Positions 7,852 to 15,879 of a stretch of DNA of 64,000 nucleotides are shown in pieces; position 1 is the stretch's first letter, and every line of letters starts with the position of its first letter. This DNA comes from Pseudoflavonifractor intestinihominis. Its GTDB lineage: Bacteria; Bacillota; Clostridia; Oscillospirales; Oscillospiraceae. The stretch is from NCBI RefSeq assembly GCF_040096055.1, contig NZ_JBBMFK010000014.1, positions 28,960-92,959 of the forward strand, read 5' to 3'. The position numbers were made by a program, and so were the translations under genes. The notes beneath the pieces are model-generated. The model did not search any database and was not told the origin of the DNA. It saw only the letters and a list, made by a program, of their open reading frames with translations.

Positions 7852-9723
7852 ATGAAGCACATTCGCACCTTATTGGCGGGCGCGCTGACTGCCGCCCTGC
7901 TGCTGAGCGGCTGCACCGCCCAGCCGGAGGCCTCTGGCCAGCCCAGCGGCAGCGCCTCCCCCGAGCCCAGCGAGACCGGCTCCGTCACCGCTGTGTTTAC
8001 CCCCGGCACCTACGAGGGCACCGGCAAGGGCTACGGCGGCGACATCAAGGTCTCCGTCACCGTGGACGAGACCGCCATCACCGACATTGAGGTGGTGGAG
8101 CAGTCCGAGACCGAGAGCGTGGGCGGCGCGGCCCTGCCCACCCTGGTGGACAAGGTGCTCAGCGCCCAGAGCGTGAACATCGACGGCGTCAGCGGCGCCA
8201 CCTACACCAGCGACGGCTTCCTCACTGCCGTGCGGGAGGCCATCACCGCCTCCGGCGCCGACCCCGATTCCCTGGGCCAGGGCCAGACCGGTGAGAGCGA
8301 GACCAAGGACACCGTGACCATGAGCACCGACGTGGTGGTGGTGGGCGCCGGCGGCGCCGGCCTGACCGCCGCCCTCACCGCCGTCCAGAACGGCGCCGAC
8401 GTGGTGGTGCTGGAGAAGATGGCCATGGTGGGCGGCGCGTCCGCCATGGCCGGCGGCGGCACCAACGCCACCGGCAGCCAGTGGCAGCAGTCCTACGGCA
8501 TTGAGGACAGCCCCGAGGCCTACTTCATGGACATCATGAAGAACGGCCACTTCTTCAGCGACGCCCGCACCCTCTGGCTGTACGCCAACACCCAGGGCGC
8601 GGCCTTTGACTGGCTGGTGGCCGAGGACGGCGCGGCCCTGCCCTACAAGAACACCGAGCCCTCCCCCTCCGCCGAGCACTCCTACGGCCGCACCTTCTCC
8701 CCCGACGGCGGCGGCGCCGGCGTGATCAGCGCCCTCCAGGAGAAGCTGGCCGGCCTGGGCGTGGAGATCATGACGGAGACCCCCGCCCAGGAGCTGATGG
8801 TCACCGACGGCACTGTCACCGGCGTGAAGGCCCTGGCGGCCGACGGCACCCCCTATGAGATCACCGCCAACAGCGTCATCCTGGCCACCGGCGGCTACGG
8901 CGCCAACACTGACATGCTGCCCGAGTCGGTCACCAGCCTGCCCTACGCCGGCGCTGTATCCGCCACCGGCGACGGCCTGAACATGGCCACCGCCATCGGC
9001 GCCGACTCCTTCAACCTGGACAAGGTGAACATCCAGCCCCACAGCATCGTCCTGCCCGACGGCCGCGGCCAGCACACCTTCCAGGGCTGCCTGGCCATGT
9101 ACAACAAGACCGGCTCCATCCTGGTGTCCGACCAGGGCGTCCGCTTTGTCAACGAGCAGGGCAGCGCCAACGACATCAAGGCCGGCATGGAGCAGAACCA
9201 GCACTCCTACCTGATCATGGACGCGGCCTCCTTTGAGACCTACGCCCAGACCTGCATCGCCTCCCACAACTTCACCCAGGAGCAGCTGGATGAGTGGCTG
9301 GAGGCCAACGGCACCTCCACCCCCGTGTTCGCCCACGCCGACACCCTGGAGGACCTGGCCGCCATCGTAAACATCCCCGCCGGCGCCCTGACCGACACGG
9401 TGGAGCGGTACAACGGCTTTGTGGCCGCCGGTGAGGACGCCGACTTCGGCCGCAAGGTCACCACCGCCATGGGCGACGGCCCCTACTACGCCGTGGAGAT
9501 GAACCTGCGCTACTACGCCACCCTGGGCGGCCTGCGCATCAACAACAGCATGCAGGTGCTGGACACCGACGGGCAGCCCATCCAGGGCCTGTACGCCGCC
9601 GGTGAGGTGGTCGGCGGCGTGGTGGGCGACATCTACGCCACCGGCTCCCTCTTCGGCTGGGCCATGACCAGCGGCCACAACGCCGGTCTGGCCGTCACCG
9701 GCAACACCGTGTTCGAGGGCTGA
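7852..9723 (+). CDS. Exported FMN-binding, FAD-dependent fumarate-reductase-like lipoprotein
   Basis: A 623-residue protein. A lipoprotein signal peptide ends in LLLSGC (Cys21), then a Ser/Pro-rich linker. An FMN_bind domain (~45-135) contains DGVSGAT (111-117), where the Thr is the expected site for covalent FMN addition by ApbE. From ~160 there is a fumarate-reductase/succinate-dehydrogenase flavoprotein domain with GAGGAG (165-170), VVVLEK, VILATGGYGAN and a C-terminal AAGEVVGGVVGD. It should sit on the outer face of the membrane and reduce a small extracellular acceptor (fumarate, urocanate or similar). GGAGG lies 9 nt before the ATG. It is monocistronic, between its own promoter and a terminator. 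Confidence 0.9.
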   Translation: MKHIRTLLAGALTAALLLSGCTAQPEASGQPSGSASPEPSETGSVTAVFTPGTYEGTGKGYGGDIKVSVTVDETAITDIEVVEQSETESVGGAALPTLVDKVLSAQSVNIDGVSGATYTSDGFLTAVREAITASGADPDSLGQGQTGESETKDTVTMSTDVVVVGAGGAGLTAALTAVQNGADVVVLEKMAMVGGASAMAGGGTNATGSQWQQSYGIEDSPEAYFMDIMKNGHFFSDARTLWLYANTQGAAFDWLVAEDGAALPYKNTEPSPSAEHSYGRTFSPDGGGAGVISALQEKLAGLGVEIMTETPAQELMVTDGTVTGVKALAADGTPYEITANSVILATGGYGANTDMLPESVTSLPYAGAVSATGDGLNMATAIGADSFNLDKVNIQPHSIVLPDGRGQHTFQGCLAMYNKTGSILVSDQGVRFVNEQGSANDIKAGMEQNQHSYLIMDAASFETYAQTCIASHNFTQEQLDEWLEANGTSTPVFAHADTLEDLAAIVNIPAGALTDTVERYNGFVAAGEDADFGRKVTTAMGDGPYYAVEMNLRYYATLGGLRINNSMQVLDTDGQPIQGLYAAGEVVGGVVGDIYATGSLFGWAMTSGHNAGLAVTGNTVFEG

Positions 9724-9753
9724 GCCCCTTCCCCCGCATCATCCGCAGTCCCA

Positions 9754-9788
9754 GGCGCCCCGGAGCCATCCGCTCCGGGGCGCCTTTT
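9754..9788 (+). terminator. Terminator after the flavoprotein gene
   Basis: Stem GGCGCCCCGGAGC with its complement, then TTTTCTCTTTTCC. Confidence 0.9.
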
Positions 9789-9804
9789 CTCTTTTCCTCT
9801 GTCA

Positions 9805-9833
9805 TTGACACCCGACCCCCGCCGTGTTAACCT
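9805..9833 (+). promoter_or_regulatory. Promoter of the TetR gene
   Basis: TTGACA, 17-bp spacer, TAACCT. The expected transcription start lies downstream of the ATG at 9837, which supports the TTG start at 9867. Confidence 0.6.
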
Positions 9834-9866
9834 AATGTGAATCCACACACAGAGGAGGTCTGCCCC

Positions 9867-10463
9867 TTGGACCGCAGTACAGATAAGAAGACGCGCATTC
9901 TCCGGGCCGCCGCCGAGCTCTTCTCCCACAACGGCTACTCGGGCACCGGTATCGCCGAGATCGTGGCCGCCTGCAACATCCCAAAGGGCTCCTTCTACTA
10001 CTATTTCCCCGGCGGCAAGGAACAGCTGGCCGCCCAGGTCATCCGCTTCGCCTACGACCAGATGGCCGCCGGTATCCAGACCCACATCTTTTCGGTCTCC
10101 GACGACGCGCTCACCGTCTTCCGCGCCATGCTGGAGCGGCTGGCCTCCCTGTTCAGCAGGGAGCACCGCTTCGAGTCCCTGGTCATCACCTTCATGGGGC
10201 TGGAGTCGGTGTACATCAGCGAGGAGGTGGCCCGGCAGGCCAGGCAGGTGTATGAGGAGTGGCAGCAGCTCTACCGGGACAAGCTGATGGCCTGCGGGTA
10301 CTCCCCCGCTCTGGCCGAGCGGTGCAGCCTGGTGCTCTTCACCCTGGTCCACGGCGCGCTGATCTCCTGCTGGATCAAGCAGGACTCCGGCGACCTGCTG
10401 CGCATGCGGGATGAGCTGCCCGGCCTGCTGCCCCCGCCTGACTGCCCCCACGGGGCGCAATGA
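9867..10463 (+). CDS. TetR/AcrR family transcriptional regulator
   Basis: About 198 residues. The N-terminal TetR domain is clear: TRILRAAAELFSHNGYSGTGIAEIVAACNIPKGSFYYYFPGGKEQLAAQVI. The C-terminal half resembles the ligand domain of the QacR/LmrA-like group. The start is taken as TTG at 9867 because AGGAGG lies 8 nt upstream, while the in-frame ATG at 9837 lies within that leader and has no ribosome site. It follows the flavoprotein reductase but has its own promoter. The target is unknown; the flanking reductase or pepF are possible. Confidence 0.88.
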   Translation: MDRSTDKKTRILRAAAELFSHNGYSGTGIAEIVAACNIPKGSFYYYFPGGKEQLAAQVIRFAYDQMAAGIQTHIFSVSDDALTVFRAMLERLASLFSREHRFESLVITFMGLESVYISEEVARQARQVYEEWQQLYRDKLMACGYSPALAERCSLVLFTLVHGALISCWIKQDSGDLLRMRDELPGLLPPPDCPHGAQ

Positions 10464-10480
10464 TCTCTCCCCGTCTCTGA

Positions 10481-10530
10481 GGCGCACACACCGTGTATGG
10501 CGGTGTATGCGCCTTTCTTTTTCTTTTTTC
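10481..10530 (+). terminator. Terminator after tetR
   Basis: Stem GGCGCA...TGCGCC with an inner ACCG/CGGT stem, then TTTCTTTTTC. The rest of the gap up to pepF is AT-rich without a gene. Confidence 0.85.
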
Positions 10531-10651
10531 TCCTTTTTATGGTATTTCCCCGGCTTATTTCCCACTTTTTTTATAGCTTATTATATATATTGCTTTTTTC
10601 CGCTTTTCCTGTTTTGTATGTCTTGACGCCATGGCAGGACAAGCCATTGTG

Positions 10652-10660
10652 TGGTATACT
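10652..10660 (+). promoter_or_regulatory. Extended -10 promoter of pepF
   Basis: TGGTATACT. No -35 at good spacing; a TTGACG lies too far upstream (26 bp). Confidence 0.5.
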
Positions 10661-10728
10661 ATTCCATGCTGCGCCCGTAAGACAGGCGCGCATCCCCTTA
10701 TATTTTAATAGCAAAGGAGTCATCAGCT

Positions 10729-12531
10729 ATGGCACATACCCTTCCCACCCGCAGTCAGGTGGACCCTGCCAACACCTGGGCCATCACCGACCTGTACCCC
10801 AGCGACCAGGCCTGGCGGGAGGCCTACGACAGCCTCCGCGGCCTGGTGAGCGGCCTGTCCGGATATCAGGGCCGTCTGGCGGAGAGCGCCGCCACCCTTC
10901 TGGCCTTCCTCAAGCTCCAGGACGAGATCGATCTCCAGGGCGACCGGGTCATCTCCTACGCCTTCCGCAAGAGCGACGAGGACACCCGCAACGCCGTCTA
11001 CCAGGAGATGAGCGCCCAGTGCCAGAACCTTCTGGTGGAGCTGAGCCAGGCCCTCTCCTTCCAGACCCCCGAGCTGCTGGCCATTGACGACGCCACCCTG
11101 GAGTCCTTCTACGCCCAGGAGCCCGCCCTGGCCCACTACCGGCTCATGCTCAAGCGCATCCGCAGCAAGAAGGACCACACCCTCTCCCCCGAGTGCGAGG
11201 CCCTGCTGGCCTCCGCCGAGCGGATGGGCCAGGCCCCCGACGACATCTTCTCCCTGCTCAACGACGCCGACATGACCTACCCCGACGCGGTGGACAGCAA
11301 GGGCGAGACCCACCCGGTCACCCACGGCAACTATGTCTCCCTGCTCCAGTCCGCCGACCGGACCCTGCGCAAGTCCGCCTTCCAGTCCCTCTACGGGGTG
11401 TACGGCCAGTTCCGCAACACCTGCGCCGCCATCCTAAGCGCCCAGATGAAGCAGCTGCAGTTCTTTGCCGACGCCCGCCGCTACCCCTCCGCTCTCCACG
11501 CCGCCCTGGCCGAGACTGAGGTGGACCCCCAGATCTACCACAACCTGATCCAGACCGTCCACGACAACCTGGGGGCCATGCACCGCTACGTGCGCCTGCG
11601 CAAGAAGCTGCTGGGCGTGGACAGGCTTCACTACTACGACCTCTACACCCCCATCGTGGCCGACGAGGACGCCAGCATCCCCTTCGAGCAGGGCAAGGAC
11701 ATGGCCCGCGAGGCCCTGGCCCCCCTGGGCGAGGACTACCTGAAGGTCATCAACGAGGGCTTTGACAACCGCTGGATCGACGTGTACGAGAACCAGGGCA
11801 AGCGCTCCGGCGCCTACTCCGCGGGCGTGTACGGCGTGCACCCCTACGTGCTGCTCAACTACACCGACACCCTGGACGACGTGTTCACCCTGGTCCACGA
11901 GATGGGCCACGCCCTCCACTCCTATCTGTCCAACCACACCCAGAGCGTCACCTACGCCGGGTACAAGATCTTTGTGGCCGAGGTGGCCTCCACCTGCAAC
12001 GAGGCCCTGCTGATGCAGCACCTGCTGAGCAAGACCACCGAGCCCAAGCGCCGGGCCTACCTGCTCAACCACTTCCTGGAGCAGTTCCGCGGCACCCTCT
12101 ACCGCCAGACCATGTTCGCCGAGTTCGAGCTGTGGTGCAGCGAGCAGACCGGCAAGGGCCAGCCCCTCACCGCCGAGGCCCTCAACGAGAAGTACGCCCA
12201 GCTCAACCGCCTCTACTACGGCGAGGACATCGAGGCCGACCCCGAGATCGCCCTGGAGTGGGCCCGCATCCCCCACTTCTACTACAACTTCTACGTCTAT
12301 CAGTACGCCACCGGCTTCGCCTCCGCCATCGCCCTGTCCCAGCGCATCCTCAGGGAGGGCCGCCCGGCGGTGGAGGACTACCTCCACTTCCTCAGCGGCG
12401 GCTGTTCCACCGACCCCGTGTCCCTGCTCAAGGGCGCCGGCGTGGACATCTCCTCCCCCGCTCCCATCGCCGACGCTTTGAAACTTTTTGACACCCTTAT
12501 CGGGGAGATGGAGCAGCTTATGCAGCTGTAA
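10729..12531 (+). CDS. pepF: Oligoendopeptidase F
   Basis: A 600-residue M3 family zinc peptidase. The catalytic motif HEMGH is seen in TLVHEMGHALHSYLS, with the third ligand region VAEVASTCNEALL about 25 residues on. The N-terminal PepF domain starts RSQVDPANTWAITDLYPSDQAW. It hydrolyses short peptides in the cytoplasm. The next operon is a peptide ABC importer, so the two probably act together in peptide uptake and breakdown, although each has its own promoter. AAAGGAG precedes the ATG. Confidence 0.95.
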   Translation: MAHTLPTRSQVDPANTWAITDLYPSDQAWREAYDSLRGLVSGLSGYQGRLAESAATLLAFLKLQDEIDLQGDRVISYAFRKSDEDTRNAVYQEMSAQCQNLLVELSQALSFQTPELLAIDDATLESFYAQEPALAHYRLMLKRIRSKKDHTLSPECEALLASAERMGQAPDDIFSLLNDADMTYPDAVDSKGETHPVTHGNYVSLLQSADRTLRKSAFQSLYGVYGQFRNTCAAILSAQMKQLQFFADARRYPSALHAALAETEVDPQIYHNLIQTVHDNLGAMHRYVRLRKKLLGVDRLHYYDLYTPIVADEDASIPFEQGKDMAREALAPLGEDYLKVINEGFDNRWIDVYENQGKRSGAYSAGVYGVHPYVLLNYTDTLDDVFTLVHEMGHALHSYLSNHTQSVTYAGYKIFVAEVASTCNEALLMQHLLSKTTEPKRRAYLLNHFLEQFRGTLYRQTMFAEFELWCSEQTGKGQPLTAEALNEKYAQLNRLYYGEDIEADPEIALEWARIPHFYYNFYVYQYATGFASAIALSQRILREGRPAVEDYLHFLSGGCSTDPVSLLKGAGVDISSPAPIADALKLFDTLIGEMEQLMQL

Positions 12532-12641
12532 TGCGGACATTATTCCACCATACAGAGATATTTCTTCTAAGTTCGAGATATCAAAATCTTGCTGCTTTTT
12601 AACCCCGCTTGATACTTTTTTCGCAAATATTTCAGTTCCTC

Positions 12642-12670
12642 TTGATTATCCGGTGGTTTTTTGATAAAAT
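12642..12670 (+). promoter_or_regulatory. Promoter of the peptide transporter operon
   Basis: TTGATT, 17-bp spacer, TAAAAT, about 110 bp before the SBP gene. Confidence 0.75.
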
Positions 12671-12693
12671 AGACAAGCTTTTATTGGAGCATC

Positions 12694-12726
12694 CCGCGGC
12701 CCGGCGGAGCCTTCCGCCGGCCGCGG
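12694..12726 (+). promoter_or_regulatory. GC-rich hairpin in the transporter leader
   Basis: A near-perfect stem (CCGCGG, one mismatch, CCGGCGG and complements) just downstream of the predicted transcription start. No T-run follows. It may stabilise the mRNA or regulate it. Confidence 0.5.
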
Positions 12727-12778
12727 ACCTCCGTAACAAGCGCTAGCTCCTAATCAGACAGGAAAGGAAGACGGAAAA

Positions 12779-14680
12779 ATGCAAAAGAAAAAGCTGCTGT
12801 CCCTCCTGCTGGCAGGCGCCACGGTTCTCTCGCTCGCTGCCTGCGGCCAGCAGACGGTGACCACCAACCCCTCTGCCAGCAATCCCCCCGCTTCGCCCTC
12901 TCAGAGCCAGACTGCCGATGAGACGGCCACCAAGCCCACCGAGCCCACCGGCCAGCTGATCATCGGCACCACCACCGACCTGGAGAACGACTTCTACGAC
13001 TCCAGCTTCAACAACAACGCCACCAACTACAAGCTGTACGACCTGATCCACGGCTACGGCACCATCACCTCCGACATCGACGGCGAGTGGATCTACGATC
13101 CCACCGTCGTGGCCAGCCACGAGGAAGTGGAGAACGAGGACGGCACCAAGACCTACACCGTCACCATCAACGACGGCCTGGTGTGGAGCGACGGCACTCC
13201 CATCACCGCCAAGGACTATGTCTTCCAGCTGCTGCTGGAGAGCAGCCCCGAGATGAACGCTGTGGACGGCTATCCCAGCCAGGCCGGTTATCCCCTGGTG
13301 GGCTATCAGGACTACTTTGACGGCAACACCAAGAACTTCGCCGGCGTCCACCTGGTGGACGACATGACCTACTCCGTCACTGTCAGCGCCTCCGAGCTGC
13401 CCTACCACTACGACATTACCTACGCCTCCGCCGCTCCCCGTCCCATGCATGTCATTGCCCCGGGCTGCGACGTGGTGGATGCCCCCGAGGGCGCTATGAT
13501 CACCGGCGACTTCACCTCTGATCTGCTCCTGAAGACCATCAACGACCCCACCACCGGCTACCGGTACAACCCCACCGTCACCTGCGGCCCCTACCTGTTC
13601 GACTCCTATGACATCTCCAGCCGTCAGGGCGTTGTGGTTGTCAACCCCAACTACGCCGGCGACTACCGCGGCGTGAAGCCCATGATCGAGAAGATCATCA
13701 TCAAGACCGTCAAGAGCGACACCATGATGAACGAGCTGGCTTCCGGCTCCGTTGATCTGCTGTTCCAGTGCTCCGGCGCCGACACCATCGACGCCGGTCT
13801 GAATCTGGTGGAGGCCGGCGAGGCTCAGGACAACACCTTCTTCCGCAACGGCTACGGCAAGGTGCAGTTCGACTGCAGCCAGTTCCCCACCGACTCCGAG
13901 AACGTCCGTAAGGCCATTGCCTACTGCCTGGACCGCAACCAGTTCGCCTATCAGTACAGCGGCGGCTACGCCTCCGTGGTCCACTCCTACTACGGCCTGG
14001 CCCAGTGGGAGTACCAGGAGTCCAAGGACTGGATCGACCAGAACCTGAACACCTATGAGAAGAACATTGACGAGGCCAAGAAGCTCCTTGAGGAGGACGG
14101 CTGGACCCTGAACGCTGACGGCAGCGCTTACTCCGGCACCGGCACCCGCTACAAGGACGTCAACGGCGAGCTGAAGCCCCTGGTCATCCAGTGGTGCAAC
14201 ACCAGCAACAACCCCGTGTCCGAGCTGCTGGCCACCATGCTGCCCGAGGCCATGGCTGAGGCCGGTATGGAGCTGAAGGCTACCACCACCGACTTCCCCA
14301 CCATGCTGGCCGGTGTCGACCACTCCGGTGAGATCTACAACATGTACAACCTGGCCACTGGCTTTGCTCTGGCCAGCTCCCCCTGGTACTACTTCTCCAC
14401 CGATCCCGTGTGGATGCAGGGCGGTTACAACAGCAACTGGATCGCCGACGAGGAGCTGGCTGCCGCCGCTGAGGCTCTGAAGCCCATCCCCTACGAGGAC
14501 ACCGAGGCCTGGCTGACCGCCTGGCAGAACTTCATCGCGATTTGGAACGACAAGCTGCCCGATATCCCCCTGTATTCCGACGAGTATTACGATTTCTACT
14601 CCAATAAGCTCCACGACTGGTACTCCACCTCCGTTTGGGAGTGGTCCCGCGCTGTCCTGGATGCCTGGGTAGAGGCCTAA
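12779..14680 (+). CDS. Peptide ABC transporter substrate-binding lipoprotein (SBP family 5)
   Basis: A 633-residue protein. A lipoprotein signal ends LSLAACG. A Ser/Thr/Pro linker is followed by an SBP_bac_5 domain (Opp/Dpp/nickel type), with typical sequences such as YTVTINDGLVWSDGTPITAKDYVFQL and NVRKAIAYCLDRNQFA. It captures oligopeptides or similar ligands outside the cell and delivers them to the B and C permeases encoded next. It is the first gene of the operon. A hairpin after the gene would raise its expression relative to the membrane components, as is common. Confidence 0.93.
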   Translation: MQKKKLLSLLLAGATVLSLAACGQQTVTTNPSASNPPASPSQSQTADETATKPTEPTGQLIIGTTTDLENDFYDSSFNNNATNYKLYDLIHGYGTITSDIDGEWIYDPTVVASHEEVENEDGTKTYTVTINDGLVWSDGTPITAKDYVFQLLLESSPEMNAVDGYPSQAGYPLVGYQDYFDGNTKNFAGVHLVDDMTYSVTVSASELPYHYDITYASAAPRPMHVIAPGCDVVDAPEGAMITGDFTSDLLLKTINDPTTGYRYNPTVTCGPYLFDSYDISSRQGVVVVNPNYAGDYRGVKPMIEKIIIKTVKSDTMMNELASGSVDLLFQCSGADTIDAGLNLVEAGEAQDNTFFRNGYGKVQFDCSQFPTDSENVRKAIAYCLDRNQFAYQYSGGYASVVHSYYGLAQWEYQESKDWIDQNLNTYEKNIDEAKKLLEEDGWTLNADGSAYSGTGTRYKDVNGELKPLVIQWCNTSNNPVSELLATMLPEAMAEAGMELKATTTDFPTMLAGVDHSGEIYNMYNLATGFALASSPWYYFSTDPVWMQGGYNSNWIADEELAAAAEALKPIPYEDTEAWLTAWQNFIAIWNDKLPDIPLYSDEYYDFYSNKLHDWYSTSVWEWSRAVLDAWVEA

Positions 14681-14690
14681 GCCGAAATAT

Positions 14691-14731
14691 CCGGCGGAAC
14701 CCCGCACATTCGCGCGGGTTCCGCCGGTTTT
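14691..14731 (+). terminator. Attenuating hairpin between SBP and permease genes
   Basis: Stem CCGGCGGAACCCCGC with its near complement, then TTTTCC. It is probably a partial terminator. Confidence 0.7.
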
Positions 14732-14743
14732 CCGGTATTTGGG

Positions 14744-14797
14744 CATTCCCGGGGAAATGTCGCATACCCCTTTTCATGCCGCATTTCCCTGGGAATG
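14744..14797. repeat. Large imperfect inverted repeat upstream of the permease gene
   Basis: Two 16-nt arms (14744-14759 and 14782-14797) are complementary at 15 positions. Each arm is itself nearly palindromic (CATTCCCGGGGAAATG). Confidence 0.7.
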
Positions 14798-14873
14798 GAC
14801 ACAATACAGACAAGCCATATCCCACGGTAAACGGGAGCCCCGATCCCATAAATTTGAAACGGAGGAAAGGTGA

Positions 14874-15866
14874 ATGGGAAAAGGAAGATATTTACTGAAA
14901 CGATTGGTGTATATCGTTTTTGTATTTTTTATCATTTCCATCCTGATGTTCGCGATCTATAAGTCCATGCCCGGCAACCCGGTGGACATCATGCTGGGCG
15001 ACAGCAAGACCACCATGAAGCCGGACGCCTACCAGGCCCTGTACGACAAGACAGTGGCCAATCTGGGTCTGGACAAGCCCCTGCCGATCCAGTATCTGGC
15101 CTGGATGGGCAACATGCTGACCGGCAACTTCGGCTACTCCACCCAGTACAAGCAGGCGGTCATCAACATCATCGGCGCCCCCATGGCCAACACGGTGCTG
15201 CTCAACGTGCTGACCATGATCGTGGTGTTCATCATCGCCATCCCGCTGGGCATTGTGACCGCAGTGCGGAAGAACGGTGTCTTCGACAAGGCCGTCCAGG
15301 TGCTCACCATCGTGGGCTACAGCCTGCCCCAGTTCATTGTAGCCCTGCTGGCCATCTTCCTGCTGGCCGTCAAGTTCCCCATATTCCCCATCAGCGGCGT
15401 TAAATCCGCCGGATTGGACGCCACAGGCCTGAGCGCGTTCCTGGATATGGCGTGGCACATGGTCCTGCCCGTGCTGGTCATGGCCGTGTCCGGCGTAGGC
15501 GGCATCACCCGCTATGTCCGCGCCGCCATGATCGACGTGCTGCGTATGGACTATATCAAGACTGCCCGCGCCAAGGGCCTGCGGGAAAAGACCGTCATCT
15601 ATATCCATGCCTTCCGCAACGCCCTGATCCCCATTGTTACCATCACCACCTGGTGGGTCATCGGCCTGTTCGGCGGCTCCATCGTCATCGAGTCCGTGTT
15701 CCTGTGGCCCGGCCTGGGCAAGATGCTCATCGACGGCCTGCTCCAGCGTGACTTCGCCGTGGTGCTCACCATGCAGATGTTCTACGTGGTGCTGTCCCTG
15801 GCCGGCAACGTGATCATGGACGTGGCCTACACCATCGTGGATCCCCGTGTCCGACTCGAGAATTAA
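14874..15866 (+). CDS. Peptide ABC transporter permease, OppB/DppB type
   Basis: A 330-residue integral membrane protein with six predicted segments. The N-terminus (LLKRLVYIVFVFFIISILMF) is typical of DppB. The cytoplasmic EAA loop is seen at YIKTARAKGLREKTVIYIHAFRNALIPI. It forms the transport channel with the C-type permease encoded next. Length and motifs are normal for the family, in contrast to its partner. AGGAAAGG precedes the ATG. Confidence 0.95.
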   Translation: MGKGRYLLKRLVYIVFVFFIISILMFAIYKSMPGNPVDIMLGDSKTTMKPDAYQALYDKTVANLGLDKPLPIQYLAWMGNMLTGNFGYSTQYKQAVINIIGAPMANTVLLNVLTMIVVFIIAIPLGIVTAVRKNGVFDKAVQVLTIVGYSLPQFIVALLAIFLLAVKFPIFPISGVKSAGLDATGLSAFLDMAWHMVLPVLVMAVSGVGGITRYVRAAMIDVLRMDYIKTARAKGLREKTVIYIHAFRNALIPIVTITTWWVIGLFGGSIVIESVFLWPGLGKMLIDGLLQRDFAVVLTMQMFYVVLSLAGNVIMDVAYTIVDPRVRLEN

Positions 15867-15879
15867 AGGAGGGAAGACA

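Noticed and set aside
10623..10660. TTGACG and TATACT before pepF as one promoter
   Set aside because: The spacer would be 26 bp. Only the extended -10 is reported.
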